From: Acholeplasmataceae bacterium UBA6235
GTDB lineage: Bacteria; Bacillota_I; Bacilli_A; Acholeplasmatales; UBA5453
NCBI GenBank assembly: GCA_002441525.1
Contig: DJWH01000112.1
Location: 31,621-37,610, forward strand
DNA: 5,990 nt
Direction: 5' to 3'
How positions within the stretch are numbered: the stretch's first letter is position 1; each line of letters opens with the position of its first letter. Shown piece by piece: positions 1 through 5,957 of this stretch. A program made the translations under genes and the position numbers. Under the pieces are notes generated by a model. That model was not told the DNA's origin. It saw only the letters and a program-made list of their open reading frames with translations, and searched no databases.

Positions 1-13
1 AGGAGGATTGGTT

Positions 14-712
14 ATGAAAATCCTGTTCGCACCTGCCAAAAGCTTTCGTGAGGCTAACCCTCATGAAGGTGTTATCATCAAGCATAAACAAACACTCACT
101 TTGGTTAAAACAATTTCAAAATGGACCAAAGAAATGGTTTCAAAAAAATTCAAGATTAGCCCTGATTTGACCAATGAAGTGCATGACTATTACAAGCATT
201 TCAACAAACACCCAGGGTATATCGCCATCGATTATTATTATGGTGAATCGTATAAGGCATTGAGTGCCGGTACGTTGAGTGAAGCAGAAAGAGCTTATTT
301 GAATCAGCATGTATACATCATCGACGCCCTTTATGGCATCATTCGTCCGCTCGATTGGATTAAACCGTATCGTTTGGATTTTACGATATCTGGTTTGGAT
401 TTAAATCATTTATGGAAGCCTTTATTTGAGGACACGTTCAAAGGAGAGGTTGAACCCATCCTCAGTTTAGCTAGCGATGAATTTACATCCAAAATCAGTG
501 CATTCACACCGGTTTATGAAGTGCATTTTATGGACTGTAAGCAAGGTCAATGCAAAGCCATTTCAGTTTTCAATAAACAACAACGTGGGGCTTTGTTACG
601 CCATGTTGTGAAGAATCGAATCGATACTATTTCTGACTTACCTCAAACGTTTAATGGGTATACACTTCAGGTTGACGGTTATCACTTAAACTATATCAAA
701 TTAATCGATTAA
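14..712 (+). CDS. yaaA: YaaA-family (DUF328/UPF0246) peroxide stress response protein
   Basis: Predicted 232-residue soluble cytoplasmic protein of the YaaA family. In E. coli the family limits intracellular free iron and so protects DNA during hydrogen peroxide stress; the biochemical activity is not fully defined. Visible family motifs are the N-terminal PAKS (residues 7-10), YG..RPLD.I.PYRL (107-121), SLASDEF (151-157, usually NLASDE) and the basic RG..LR (191-196) before the C-terminal VDGY. The length is slightly below the usual 240-260. I chose the ATG at 14 over the in-frame TTG at 8 because AGGAGG at 1-6 then has ideal 7-nt spacing; TTG 8 would sit almost on the Shine-Dalgarno. The promoter lies outside the window. 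The gene converges on trpB, and its last 12 bases overlap the end of that gene. The family call is firm; the physiological role here is inferred from the family. Confidence 0.93.
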   Translation: MKILFAPAKSFREANPHEGVIIKHKQTLTLVKTISKWTKEMVSKKFKISPDLTNEVHDYYKHFNKHPGYIAIDYYYGESYKALSAGTLSEAERAYLNQHVYIIDALYGIIRPLDWIKPYRLDFTISGLDLNHLWKPLFEDTFKGEVEPILSLASDEFTSKISAFTPVYEVHFMDCKQGQCKAISVFNKQQRGALLRHVVKNRIDTISDLPQTFNGYTLQVDGYHLNYIKLID

Positions 713-1876
713 TGTTTCACCTAAAAATCTCGCAATTTGTTTAACATCCTTGTCTCCTCGACCCGAAAGGTTGATGACAAGGATGTTTTCTTTTGGTAGC
801 GTTGGGGCGAGTTTAATTGCGTATGCAACCGCGTGAGATGACTCAATTGCAGGGATGATGCCTTCGGTTTTGGTGAGTAACATGAACGCATCCACTGCCT
901 CTTGATCGGTTGCGGCGACATATTGAACACGATGGATGGATTCCAAATAACTGTGTTCAGGACCTACCCCTGGGTAGTCTAAACCAGCTGAAATCGAATA
1001 GACTTCACTGATTGAACCATCGTCTTCTAACAAGACTTTGGTTTGCATCCCATGGATGATACCTGTTTTACCCAAAGTCATGGTTGCAGCGTGTCGCTTG
1101 GTATCTACGCCATCACCTGCGGCTTCCACACCAATCAATTTCACCGATGGGTTTTGAATGAAATCATAAAATGCTCCGATGGCGTTGGATCCACCACCTA
1201 CACAAGCCAGTACATAGTCAGGCAGACGTTGTTCAGTGGCTTGCAGTTGGGCTTTAATTTCTTCTCCAATGACCTTTTGGAATTCTCTGACCATGATTGG
1301 ATATGGGTGTGGTCCGACAGCAGAACCAATCAAATAAAAGGTTGTGTCGAGTTCATTTGCCCAGGTAATTAAAGCACTGTCTACGGCTTCTTTAAGGGTT
1401 TTTAAACCTTCTTCAACGACCACTACTTTAGCCCCTAACATCTTCATACGATACACATTTAAACTTTGTTTTTCAACATCGACAGCCCCCATGTGAATTT
1501 CACAATCCATGCCCATGAGTGCGGCAACTGTCGCGGTAGCAACCCCATGTTGGCCGGCACCGGTTTCAGCGATGAGTTTCTTAATGCCCATGCGTTTAGC
1601 CAACAACGTTTGACCTAAAACGTTGTTAATTTTATGTGCACCGGTGTGGTTCAAATCTTCACGTTTTAAGAAAATACGTGCCCCACCCAAGTGTTCAGTT
1701 AAACGTTTTGCTTCATATAGCAATGAAGGTCTGCCGACATATTCTTTTAAGTACTGTCTGTACTCCTCTAAAAACGATGGGTCTTTCATGGCTTCTTCAT
1801 AAGCCTGTTCAACTTTCTTGACCGCATCCAAAATCTTACCGGGGACGAATTGTCCACCAAAACTACCAAATTCCAT
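701..1876 (-). CDS. trpB: Tryptophan synthase beta chain (TrpB)
   Basis: Full-length 391-residue PLP enzyme of the last step of tryptophan synthesis, condensing indole with L-serine; cytoplasmic. The N-terminus [11 protein letters not shown] is typical of TrpB. The PLP Schiff-base lysine is K82 in HTGAHKIN (77-84). The catalytic glutamate is E104 in ETGAGQHG, and the COMM-domain region lies near 131-152. The PLP phosphate loop is GGGSN (227-231), and the C-terminal SGRGDKD is at 371-377. No catalytic residue appears lost. It is the canonical TrpB1 type, which normally pairs with TrpA. The start is ATG 1876, preceded on its strand by AGGAAAGG (1883-1890) at 6-nt spacing. It is transcribed alone behind a Trp T-box leader and ends in a tail-to-tail overlap with yaaA. 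No trpA or other trp gene lies beside it, so it may salvage indole or use TrpA encoded elsewhere. Confidence 0.97.
   Translation of the reverse strand: MEFGSFGGQFVPGKILDAVKKVEQAYEEAMKDPSFLEEYRQYLKEYVGRPSLLYEAKRLTEHLGGARIFLKREDLNHTGAHKINNVLGQTLLAKRMGIKKLIAETGAGQHGVATATVAALMGMDCEIHMGAVDVEKQSLNVYRMKMLGAKVVVVEEGLKTLKEAVDSALITWANELDTTFYLIGSAVGPHPYPIMVREFQKVIGEEIKAQLQATEQRLPDYVLACVGGGSNAIGAFYDFIQNPSVKLIGVEAAGDGVDTKRHAATMTLGKTGIIHGMQTKVLLEDDGSISEVYSISAGLDYPGVGPEHSYLESIHRVQYVAATDQEAVDAFMLLTKTEGIIPAIESSHAVAYAIKLAPTLPKENILVINLSGRGDKDVKQIARFLGETLID
743..794 (+). terminator. Probable intrinsic terminator of yaaA, embedded in the trpB 3' coding region
   Basis: A perfect 12-bp inverted repeat (AACATCCTTGTC at 743-754, GACAAGGATGTT at 776-787) encloses an inner 6-bp stem (758-763 with 769-774, one G-T pair) capped by CGAAA. 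On the plus strand it is followed by TTTTCTTTT (786-794), the layout of a Rho-independent terminator 31 nt after the yaaA stop codon. On the minus strand the same bases encode the conserved trpB stretch around NLSGRGDKD, and no T-tract follows, so termination would act on yaaA only. Part of the symmetry may come from the protein sequence, so function is inferred. Confidence 0.65.
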
Positions 1877-1920
1877 CTTAGACCTTTCCTTAAAGCCTTG
1901 AGTATTTGTGATTTAGGTAT

Positions 1921-1958
1921 AAAAAAAGAGCACTCGTTGTATTGGGACGAAAGTGCTC
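1921..1958 (-). terminator. T-box-controlled intrinsic terminator before trpB
   Basis: On the minus strand GAGCACT (1958-1952) pairs with AGTGCTC (1934-1928). After a TT bulge, CGT (1949-1947) pairs with ACG (1937-1935), leaving a 9-nt loop. A run of seven T residues follows (1927-1921). The 5' arm shares bases with the antiterminator (ACGA and TCGT), so the two folds exclude each other. Transcription ends about 45 nt before the trpB start when tRNA-Trp is charged. Confidence 0.93.
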
Positions 1959-2185
1959 GTGGTACCACCCAAATTTGAGAATAAAAATTCTCCTTATTAC
2001 AAAATACGCCATCATTGAAGACTTTAATATTTTTGCCTGATAACGTAGGCTACGGCATCGGATACTATCATTTCCCCTAGCTTCTCGTGAGTCCATTCAT
2101 TCAGTTAGTCGGTATATGCATCTTTCACCCTCATGCACTCGCTTGGATACGTTTACCTGAATTACTCATCTCAGTCATCGAATTT
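1921..2185 (-). promoter_or_regulatory. T-box riboswitch (tryptophan, UGG specifier) in the trpB leader
   Basis: T-box leaders sense uncharged tRNA and let transcription continue when the amino acid is scarce. Read on the minus strand, Stem I has arms TTCAG (2161-2157) and CTGAA (2104-2100), then GGTA/TACC, and an apical TGCAT/ATGCA hairpin (2137-2117). A lower GAGT/ACTC helix is at 2167-2164 and 2092-2089. The specifier loop has AGTA (2166-2163) opposite GAA (2098-2096), the loop-E arrangement, followed by the codon TGG at 2095-2093 and a purine, which gives tryptophan specificity. Stem III is GAGAAT/ATTCTC (1992-1977). The T-box sequence GGGTGGTACCACG is at 1970-1958. The antiterminator is TTGGG, a TGGTACC bulge, ACGA/TCGT, then CCCAA (1972-1942); it is mutually exclusive with the terminator. 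Region 2080-2000 presumably holds stem II/IIA-B, which I did not resolve fully. The 5' end is estimated from the promoter. Confidence 0.95.
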
Positions 2186-2191
2186 AATCTC

Positions 2192-2220
2192 ATTATACGG
2201 AAACCAAAAACGAAAATCAA
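2192..2220 (-). promoter_or_regulatory. Sigma-A-type promoter of the trpB T-box transcript
   Basis: On the minus strand the -35 element TTGATT (2220-2215) is followed by a 17-bp spacer and a perfect -10 TATAAT (2197-2192). The predicted start is near 2185, which gives a leader of about 300 nt that begins just before T-box Stem I. The match to consensus and the position relative to the riboswitch make this assignment strong. Confidence 0.88.
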
Positions 2221-2238
2221 GCGGTTTTTACCAAAATT

Positions 2239-2270
2239 TTGAATGATATTTATATCATGTTTTGTATAAT
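2239..2270 (+). promoter_or_regulatory. Promoter of the nucleotidyltransferase gene with overlapping palindrome
   Basis: A perfect -10 TATAAT lies at 2265-2270, 22 bp before the start codon at 2293, so the 5' leader is very short. The only -35-like hexamer is TTGAAT at 2239-2244, with a long 20-bp spacer, so the promoter may depend on an activator or on the strong -10. A 16-bp palindrome, ATGATAT-TT-ATATCAT (2243-2258), sits just upstream of the -10 and is placed like an operator. It is divergent from the trpB promoter, with the two -35 regions about 20 bp apart. Confidence 0.6.
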
Positions 2271-2292
2271 GGAGACATGAGGATGTGAAACT

Positions 2293-3045
2293 ATGTCAAA
2301 AGCGTTTGATTATTTAAATCGATTAGGACAATTTGTATCAACGAACCCTAACGTATTATGTTTATTAGGTCTTGGCAGCATGTCAGAAATCAGTCGAATG
2401 GATGCCTATTCGGATATGGATTTTTTCTTAATCGTTGAGACTGGACATAAACAAGCGTTTATCAGTGATTTGTCTTGGCTGGCTGTCGAACCCATCTTAT
2501 TCCAATTTAGGAACACTAGAGATGGGTATAAGGTGTTGTTTAAAGGCGATGTGTTCGCTGAATTTGCGGTATTCGAAGCAGAAGAATTACCTGAGATTGC
2601 GTTTACAGAAGGTAAAATCATTTATGCGAAATCAACCTTTGATTTGAATTGGATTGTCCCTAAAAAAGAACCCAATCAACAAAGACGTTCTTCTGAATTT
2701 TTATTGAATGAAGCGTTAACCAATTTATATATAGGACTCAAACGTGATCACCGTGGTGAAACCGCGAGTGCATTTACGTTTATTCAAGTTTACGCATCTG
2801 GACTGATCAGTGAATTATTTCAAGATATATACCCTTCGAAACCGATTTTAATCGATCCATTTGTGAGTGAAAGAAGAATCGAAAATCGCTTTGTAGAAGC
2901 ATTTGACACACTTTCCACTTTTAAACAAGGCTATACCAAAAATCGTGAGTCAGCGAAAGCGGCTGTTACCTTTTTGAAGACCCATTTTAACCCAAATGAA
3001 GCCATGGTTCAAACCTTACTTGAATTGTGTGATACATCCTTATAA
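2293..3045 (+). CDS. Nucleotidyltransferase-fold protein, LnuB/LnuF-like architecture, substrate unknown
   Basis: 250-residue soluble protein. The N-terminal half carries the pol-beta-type nucleotidyltransferase signature: GS at 28-29 followed by SDMD (40-43), where D41 and D43 would bind the metal ions. The third carboxylate is possibly E90 in FAEFAVFE. The rest (about 130-250) is predicted mostly helical, with no membrane segment. A minimal catalytic domain plus a C-terminal helical domain, and spacing such as SYSD-type DxD then W....P.L..F.N, resembles antibiotic nucleotidyltransferases of the LnuB/LnuF and aminoglycoside adenylyltransferase groups. I recognise only the fold, so a resistance role is not established; a housekeeping or toxin/antitoxin-type transfer role is equally possible. 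The start is ATG 2293 with GAGG at 2279-2282, a rather long 10-nt spacing. It has its own promoter, and a separate promoter follows it, so it is probably monocistronic. No clear terminator is seen after it. Confidence 0.75.
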   Translation: MSKAFDYLNRLGQFVSTNPNVLCLLGLGSMSEISRMDAYSDMDFFLIVETGHKQAFISDLSWLAVEPILFQFRNTRDGYKVLFKGDVFAEFAVFEAEELPEIAFTEGKIIYAKSTFDLNWIVPKKEPNQQRRSSEFLLNEALTNLYIGLKRDHRGETASAFTFIQVYASGLISELFQDIYPSKPILIDPFVSERRIENRFVEAFDTLSTFKQGYTKNRESAKAAVTFLKTHFNPNEAMVQTLLELCDTSL

Positions 3046-3060
3046 ATCTGTAAATAAGCG

Positions 3061-3095
3061 TTAATAAGTATTTCGAAAAATATCTTTGATATAAT
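3061..3095 (+). promoter_or_regulatory. Probable extended -10 promoter for the CxxC protein/cyclase pair
   Basis: TGATATAAT at 3087-3095 is an extended -10 (TG at 3087-3088, TATAAT at 3090-3095), 32 bp before the ATG at 3128. No good -35 is present at the usual spacing. An imperfect hairpin (AAG-TATTT at 3066-3073 with AAATA-T-CTT at 3078-3086, loop CGAA) lies just upstream of the -10 and could be an operator, or the remains of a terminator for the preceding gene, although no T-tract follows it. Confidence 0.6.
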
Positions 3096-3127
3096 AGACT
3101 TACATGTGAATAAAGGAGAATTACATT

Positions 3128-3595
3128 ATGTTGAGCTTAGTGCTAAAAAAACAAACCTCAGTGAAGTATTTAGTCTCATTTACGATTTACGCGATATTTT
3201 TCATGGTGATTTATTTTCTATTGGACAGCTTAAACGGTGGTTATTACGAGATGTCAGTGGAATATGGATCCTATTTAGTCTATCTAAATATCGGATTAAA
3301 CATCGTCATGTCATTGGTATCGGCGTTTATGTTTAACTTATCGAGTGCATTGGTAGATTTAACCAAAAAAGAAGGCAAAGGTACATTTATGACCATGTTT
3401 TCCGTGTTATTTGGGGTATTGACCTATGGTTGTACGTCCTGTGTGATCGCATTTTTCGCGGTCATTGGGATTACATTTTCAGTCGCTGTGTTACCGTTAG
3501 CAGGTTTACCGTATAAGCTGATTTCTTTGGGATTATTGGTGATCGGTTTCTTTTGGTTACTTCGTGAAATAAAAAGAAGTCAATGTAAATTATAA
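3128..3595 (+). CDS. Small polytopic membrane protein with conserved-looking CxxC motif, function unknown
   Basis: 155-residue, very hydrophobic protein with four or five membrane segments, near residues 13-34, 48-70, 86-118 (long, perhaps two helices broken at the CxxC) and 129-146. The loops are short, and the basic C-terminus (REIKRSQCK) is probably cytoplasmic. The striking element is YGCTSC at 100-105 (C102, C105) at a helix boundary, followed by a G (114) and P (123) at intervals. This recalls small uncharacterised membrane proteins with a Gly-Cys-x-x-Cys motif; a redox, metal or heme-related role is possible but is inference only. It is not recognisably CcdA, DsbB or a copper chaperone. 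The start is ATG 3128 with AAGGAGAA at 3113-3120. The diguanylate cyclase gene begins 33 bp after its stop with no terminator between, so the two are likely one operon. Confidence 0.8.
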   Translation: MLSLVLKKQTSVKYLVSFTIYAIFFMVIYFLLDSLNGGYYEMSVEYGSYLVYLNIGLNIVMSLVSAFMFNLSSALVDLTKKEGKGTFMTMFSVLFGVLTYGCTSCVIAFFAVIGITFSVAVLPLAGLPYKLISLGLLVIGFFWLLREIKRSQCKL

Positions 3596-3599
3596 GTAA

Positions 3600-3615
3600 T
3601 ATAATAAATATTATA
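3600..3615 (+). repeat. 16-bp AT-only palindrome between the CxxC gene and the cyclase gene
   Basis: TATAATA (3600-3606) and TATTATA (3609-3615) form perfect 7-bp arms around AA. The palindrome abuts the Shine-Dalgarno AAGGAGG (3615-3621) of the following gene. It could be a weak hairpin affecting translation or processing, or chance in AT-rich DNA. It also contains a TATAAT that might act as a secondary -10, but it is too close to the RBS to be convincing. Confidence 0.35.
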
Positions 3616-3628
3616 AGGAGGCGATGCT

Positions 3629-4744
3629 ATGCAACTGTATTATCAAACCGACGTCAGTTTCATGACCGCCTTTTTGCTTACCCTTGTCGCTGTAATCGCC
3701 TATTTTAGGTTAAACCGTAAAGATACGATCTCCAAGGCGTATTTGATTACCTCAGGAATCATCGTATTCATATTATTAATCGAGGCATATACCATGATCA
3801 TCGATGGGAAGAACGATGAGCTCTCGGTGTTTCTAGCCATCGCCTTAAATACCGTATTGTTTTCTGTAGGACCGATATTAACCTTATCCTGGTTTTACCT
3901 CATTCGTTCGATGTTCGCGCCGAATATTAAACGTAAAAGTTTAATCCACTGGTTGTTATTTTTCCCGCAAGTCGTTAATCTAATCATTGTTTTGACCAAC
4001 CCTTGGACAAAAGTAGTATTCGCTGTTGTGGATGGTCAATATGTCCGAAATGATTGGTACTGGCTGGTTACGATTGTTACTTATATGTATGTGTTGTTTT
4101 CACTCTTTATCGTCATCAAAAACCGTAAAATCATCATGAAACAAGATAAAATTTTATTGCTTGTCATTACTACATTACCAATGGTTGGTGGTGCGATTCA
4201 AGGTAATTTTTACGGCATCTTAACCATATGGCCAAGTGTAGCGTTCGCTTTGATATTGATGTATCTATTTTTACAACAAAGAGTCATTCACTTGGATTTT
4301 CTAACCGGTGCTTGGACACGTGAAACCTTCTTTTTACACATCAGCCGTCTTGCAAAACTCAAAGACAAACACCCAACAAATGCCCTGTATTTTGATTTGA
4401 ATCATTTGAAAGAAATCAATGATACTTATGGCCACAGTGCGGGTGATCTAGCACTAAAAAAGATTGTTGAATTGGTTAAAAATGAATTGGATTCAAAAGA
4501 CATCATCGCACGGTTAGGTGGGGATGAGTTCATCGTTTTGATGGATGATCAACGTCGAATCAATATCGACGAATTGATGGCTAAAGTACATCGAAATATT
4601 CGGGCTTTTAATGAGCAAAAAACATTAGACTTCGAATTGGGTATTTCCATAGGATATGGCCGTTTTGAAGGCGATTATCAGCAATTTGATAAGTTTATGA
4701 ATTTGATTGACCAAAGAATGTATCAACAAAAACCTAAAAAATGA
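3629..4744 (+). CDS. Membrane-anchored diguanylate cyclase (7TM-type sensor + GGDEF)
   Basis: 371 residues, predicted to make cyclic di-GMP from two GTP at the inner face of the membrane. Residues 1-217 contain about seven hydrophobic segments (near 10-27, 37-57, 66-94, 105-122, 146-164, 174-190, 197-215). Features such as NPW.K.VF (124-131), a DGQYVR (135-140) extracellular stretch and LP..GG.IQ...YG (183-196) resemble the 7TM sensor region of Gram-positive histidine kinases and GGDEF proteins; its ligand is unknown. The GGDEF domain (about 220-371) starts with LDFLTGAWTRETF (222-234) and has FDLNHLKEINDTYGH (255-269, metal ligand D256). The signature GGDEF is intact at 297-301. The RxxD inhibitory site is absent: the equivalent residues 288-291 are DSKD. 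The start is ATG 3629 with a strong AAGGAGG at 3615-3621. It stops at TGA followed directly by a terminator and is probably co-transcribed with the CxxC gene. Confidence 0.93.
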   Translation: MQLYYQTDVSFMTAFLLTLVAVIAYFRLNRKDTISKAYLITSGIIVFILLIEAYTMIIDGKNDELSVFLAIALNTVLFSVGPILTLSWFYLIRSMFAPNIKRKSLIHWLLFFPQVVNLIIVLTNPWTKVVFAVVDGQYVRNDWYWLVTIVTYMYVLFSLFIVIKNRKIIMKQDKILLLVITTLPMVGGAIQGNFYGILTIWPSVAFALILMYLFLQQRVIHLDFLTGAWTRETFFLHISRLAKLKDKHPTNALYFDLNHLKEINDTYGHSAGDLALKKIVELVKNELDSKDIIARLGGDEFIVLMDDQRRINIDELMAKVHRNIRAFNEQKTLDFELGISIGYGRFEGDYQQFDKFMNLIDQRMYQQKPKK

Positions 4745-4747
4745 AAT

Positions 4748-4771
4748 AAGTCCGAAATTATGGACTTTTTT
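4748..4771 (+). terminator. Intrinsic terminator after the first diguanylate cyclase gene
   Basis: AAGTCC (4748-4753) and GGACTT (4762-4767) form a 6-bp stem with an 8-nt loop, and T residues run from 4766 to 4771. It begins 3 bp after the TGA stop at 4742-4744, which supports that TGA as a true stop codon and separates this operon from the next gene. The stem is short, so termination may be partial. Confidence 0.8.
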
Positions 4772-4807
4772 CATTTTATAATTATAAACTATTTTTTTTA
4801 TTAAAAA

Positions 4808-4818
4808 TGTGCTAAAAT
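4808..4818 (+). promoter_or_regulatory. Probable extended -10 promoter of the second diguanylate cyclase gene
   Basis: TGCTAAAAT at 4810-4818 is an extended -10 (TG, one base, TAAAAT), about 33 bp before the ATG at 4851. The expected -35 region (about 4790-4795) is only a T-rich tract with no clear hexamer. An alternative TATAAT at 4777-4782 overlaps the end of the preceding terminator and seems less likely. The 4772-4850 leader is too short for a riboswitch. Confidence 0.55.
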
Positions 4819-4850
4819 CCTTATGCGTACTTACAGTAGAGGGGAATAAT

Positions 4851-5957
4851 ATGAATAAATCCCTACAAGATGAAATTAAAGCGAGTTATTTGAAGAAAAA
4901 TGCTTATAACTTGGCAAAGGACACCCTTGAAAACTTAAGAATGGCCGCAATCCTGTCATTGTTCATCAATGCTGTTTTTACCGTTGGTATTTTGAATTTC
5001 TTAATGAATGACACCATGATTATATTGGGTTTCATCTATTTATATTTGTTGTTCATCGTAACCGCACTTTATTCAAACCATGCATTAAAGTACAATAGAA
5101 TCCATGTTAAGCATACCTATGGGTATGTATTAATATTTTTGAGTTTGATGTCGATAGGATTAATCTATATGACCGTCTATTTAGATAACAACATTATCCC
5201 GCTATTTCTCATATTATTTCTGGTGATGTATCCAACGTTGTTTTTACTTAAAAATCTAGATTTGGTCTTATTCATTACGCTATCTGGTGCTGTTTTTATC
5301 GTTGCACACGGCATTTTTACAAAACAAAGTAACGATGTTTTTGTTTTAAATACGTTCATTATTTTTCTGAGTCAATTGATTGGTATCCCTATTAATTTGA
5401 TGGTCATCAAACTCAGGCGAAAAGAGTTATACCTAAAAGAGTTATTCATCGCCTACAGTCATTTAGATGAGTTGACAAAACTGCCGAACAGACGGGCTTT
5501 CAATCTTCACATTGAAGAAGTATTTAATGATAATAAGAATAACCAAATTCCCCTAGGGGTAGCATTAATAGATATTGATGATTTTAAAATATACAACGAT
5601 GCCTATGGACACCTAGAAGGAGACAATGTTCTAGAACAACTCGGTTATATTATTCAAAATCATGTCAATCCTAATGCCTTCTTTGCTCGATTTGGTGGGG
5701 AAGAATTCATTGGTGTTTTTACCAATCAAACCAACGAGCAAATTCAAACATGTCTTTCCAATATTTGTCAGGATATCGTTAACTCGAAAATAATCAATCA
5801 AGAAACCAAACATGAAGTTACCGTATCCATTGGATTTCACAATGAAACAAATTTATCAAAAACGACTTACATGAAAGTCATTGACTATGCAGATATCGCG
5901 CTCTATAAAGCAAAAATATATGGTAAAAACAGAATCGAAATGTACACAGAAGAATAA
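4851..5957 (+). CDS. Membrane-anchored diguanylate cyclase (6TM N-terminal region + GGEEF)
   Basis: 368 residues, second predicted cyclic di-GMP synthase, not a close copy of the first. A cytoplasmic N-terminal stretch (1-30, charged) is followed by about six membrane segments (near 31-52, 56-75, 90-110, 115-133, 137-156, 164-186) of a MASE-like sensor whose family I cannot name. A short basic/acidic linker (188-200) leads to the GGDEF domain: LDELTKLPNRRAF (205-217), IDIDDFKIYNDAYGH (240-254, metal ligand D241), signature GGEEF (282-286, an active variant), VSIGFH (325-330) and ADIALYKAKIYGKNRI (347-362). The RxxD inhibitory site is missing; residues 273-276 are NPNA. I chose ATG 4851, with AGAGGGG at 4838-4844, over the in-frame GTG at 4809: that start has no ribosome site and overlaps the proposed promoter. 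It has its own promoter and terminator and lies 106 bp after the other cyclase gene. Confidence 0.93.
   Translation: MNKSLQDEIKASYLKKNAYNLAKDTLENLRMAAILSLFINAVFTVGILNFLMNDTMIILGFIYLYLLFIVTALYSNHALKYNRIHVKHTYGYVLIFLSLMSIGLIYMTVYLDNNIIPLFLILFLVMYPTLFLLKNLDLVLFITLSGAVFIVAHGIFTKQSNDVFVLNTFIIFLSQLIGIPINLMVIKLRRKELYLKELFIAYSHLDELTKLPNRRAFNLHIEEVFNDNKNNQIPLGVALIDIDDFKIYNDAYGHLEGDNVLEQLGYIIQNHVNPNAFFARFGGEEFIGVFTNQTNEQIQTCLSNICQDIVNSKIINQETKHEVTVSIGFHNETNLSKTTYMKVIDYADIALYKAKIYGKNRIEMYTEE

Noticed and set aside
721..930. Minus-strand open frame antisense or out of frame within trpB
   Set aside because: Shadow of trpB in another frame; no ribosome site or recognisable protein features.
1043..1372. 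Plus-strand 109-codon open frame opposite trpB
   Set aside because: Entirely antisense to the conserved trpB coding region; composition is explained by trpB codons, and there is no Shine-Dalgarno.
1890..2096. 68-codon minus-strand open frame in the trpB leader, as a possible leader peptide
   Set aside because: It overlaps T-box Stem I, the T-box sequence and the terminator; the RNA structure explains the bases, and Trp T-boxes need no leader peptide.
3106..3336. 76-codon plus-strand open frame with GTG start overlapping the CxxC membrane protein gene
   Set aside because: Its start lies before the AAGGAGAA site that serves ATG 3128, it has no ribosome site of its own, and the overlapping frame has clear membrane-protein composition.
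4742..4747. TGA read as tryptophan (mycoplasma code)
   Set aside because: A terminator hairpin starts 3 bp after this TGA, and all genes use TGG for tryptophan in intact long frames, so TGA is a stop here.
4809..4850. 14-codon N-terminal extension of the second cyclase from GTG 4809
   Set aside because: No ribosome site before it, it overlaps the extended -10, and ATG 4851 has AGAGGGG at good spacing.
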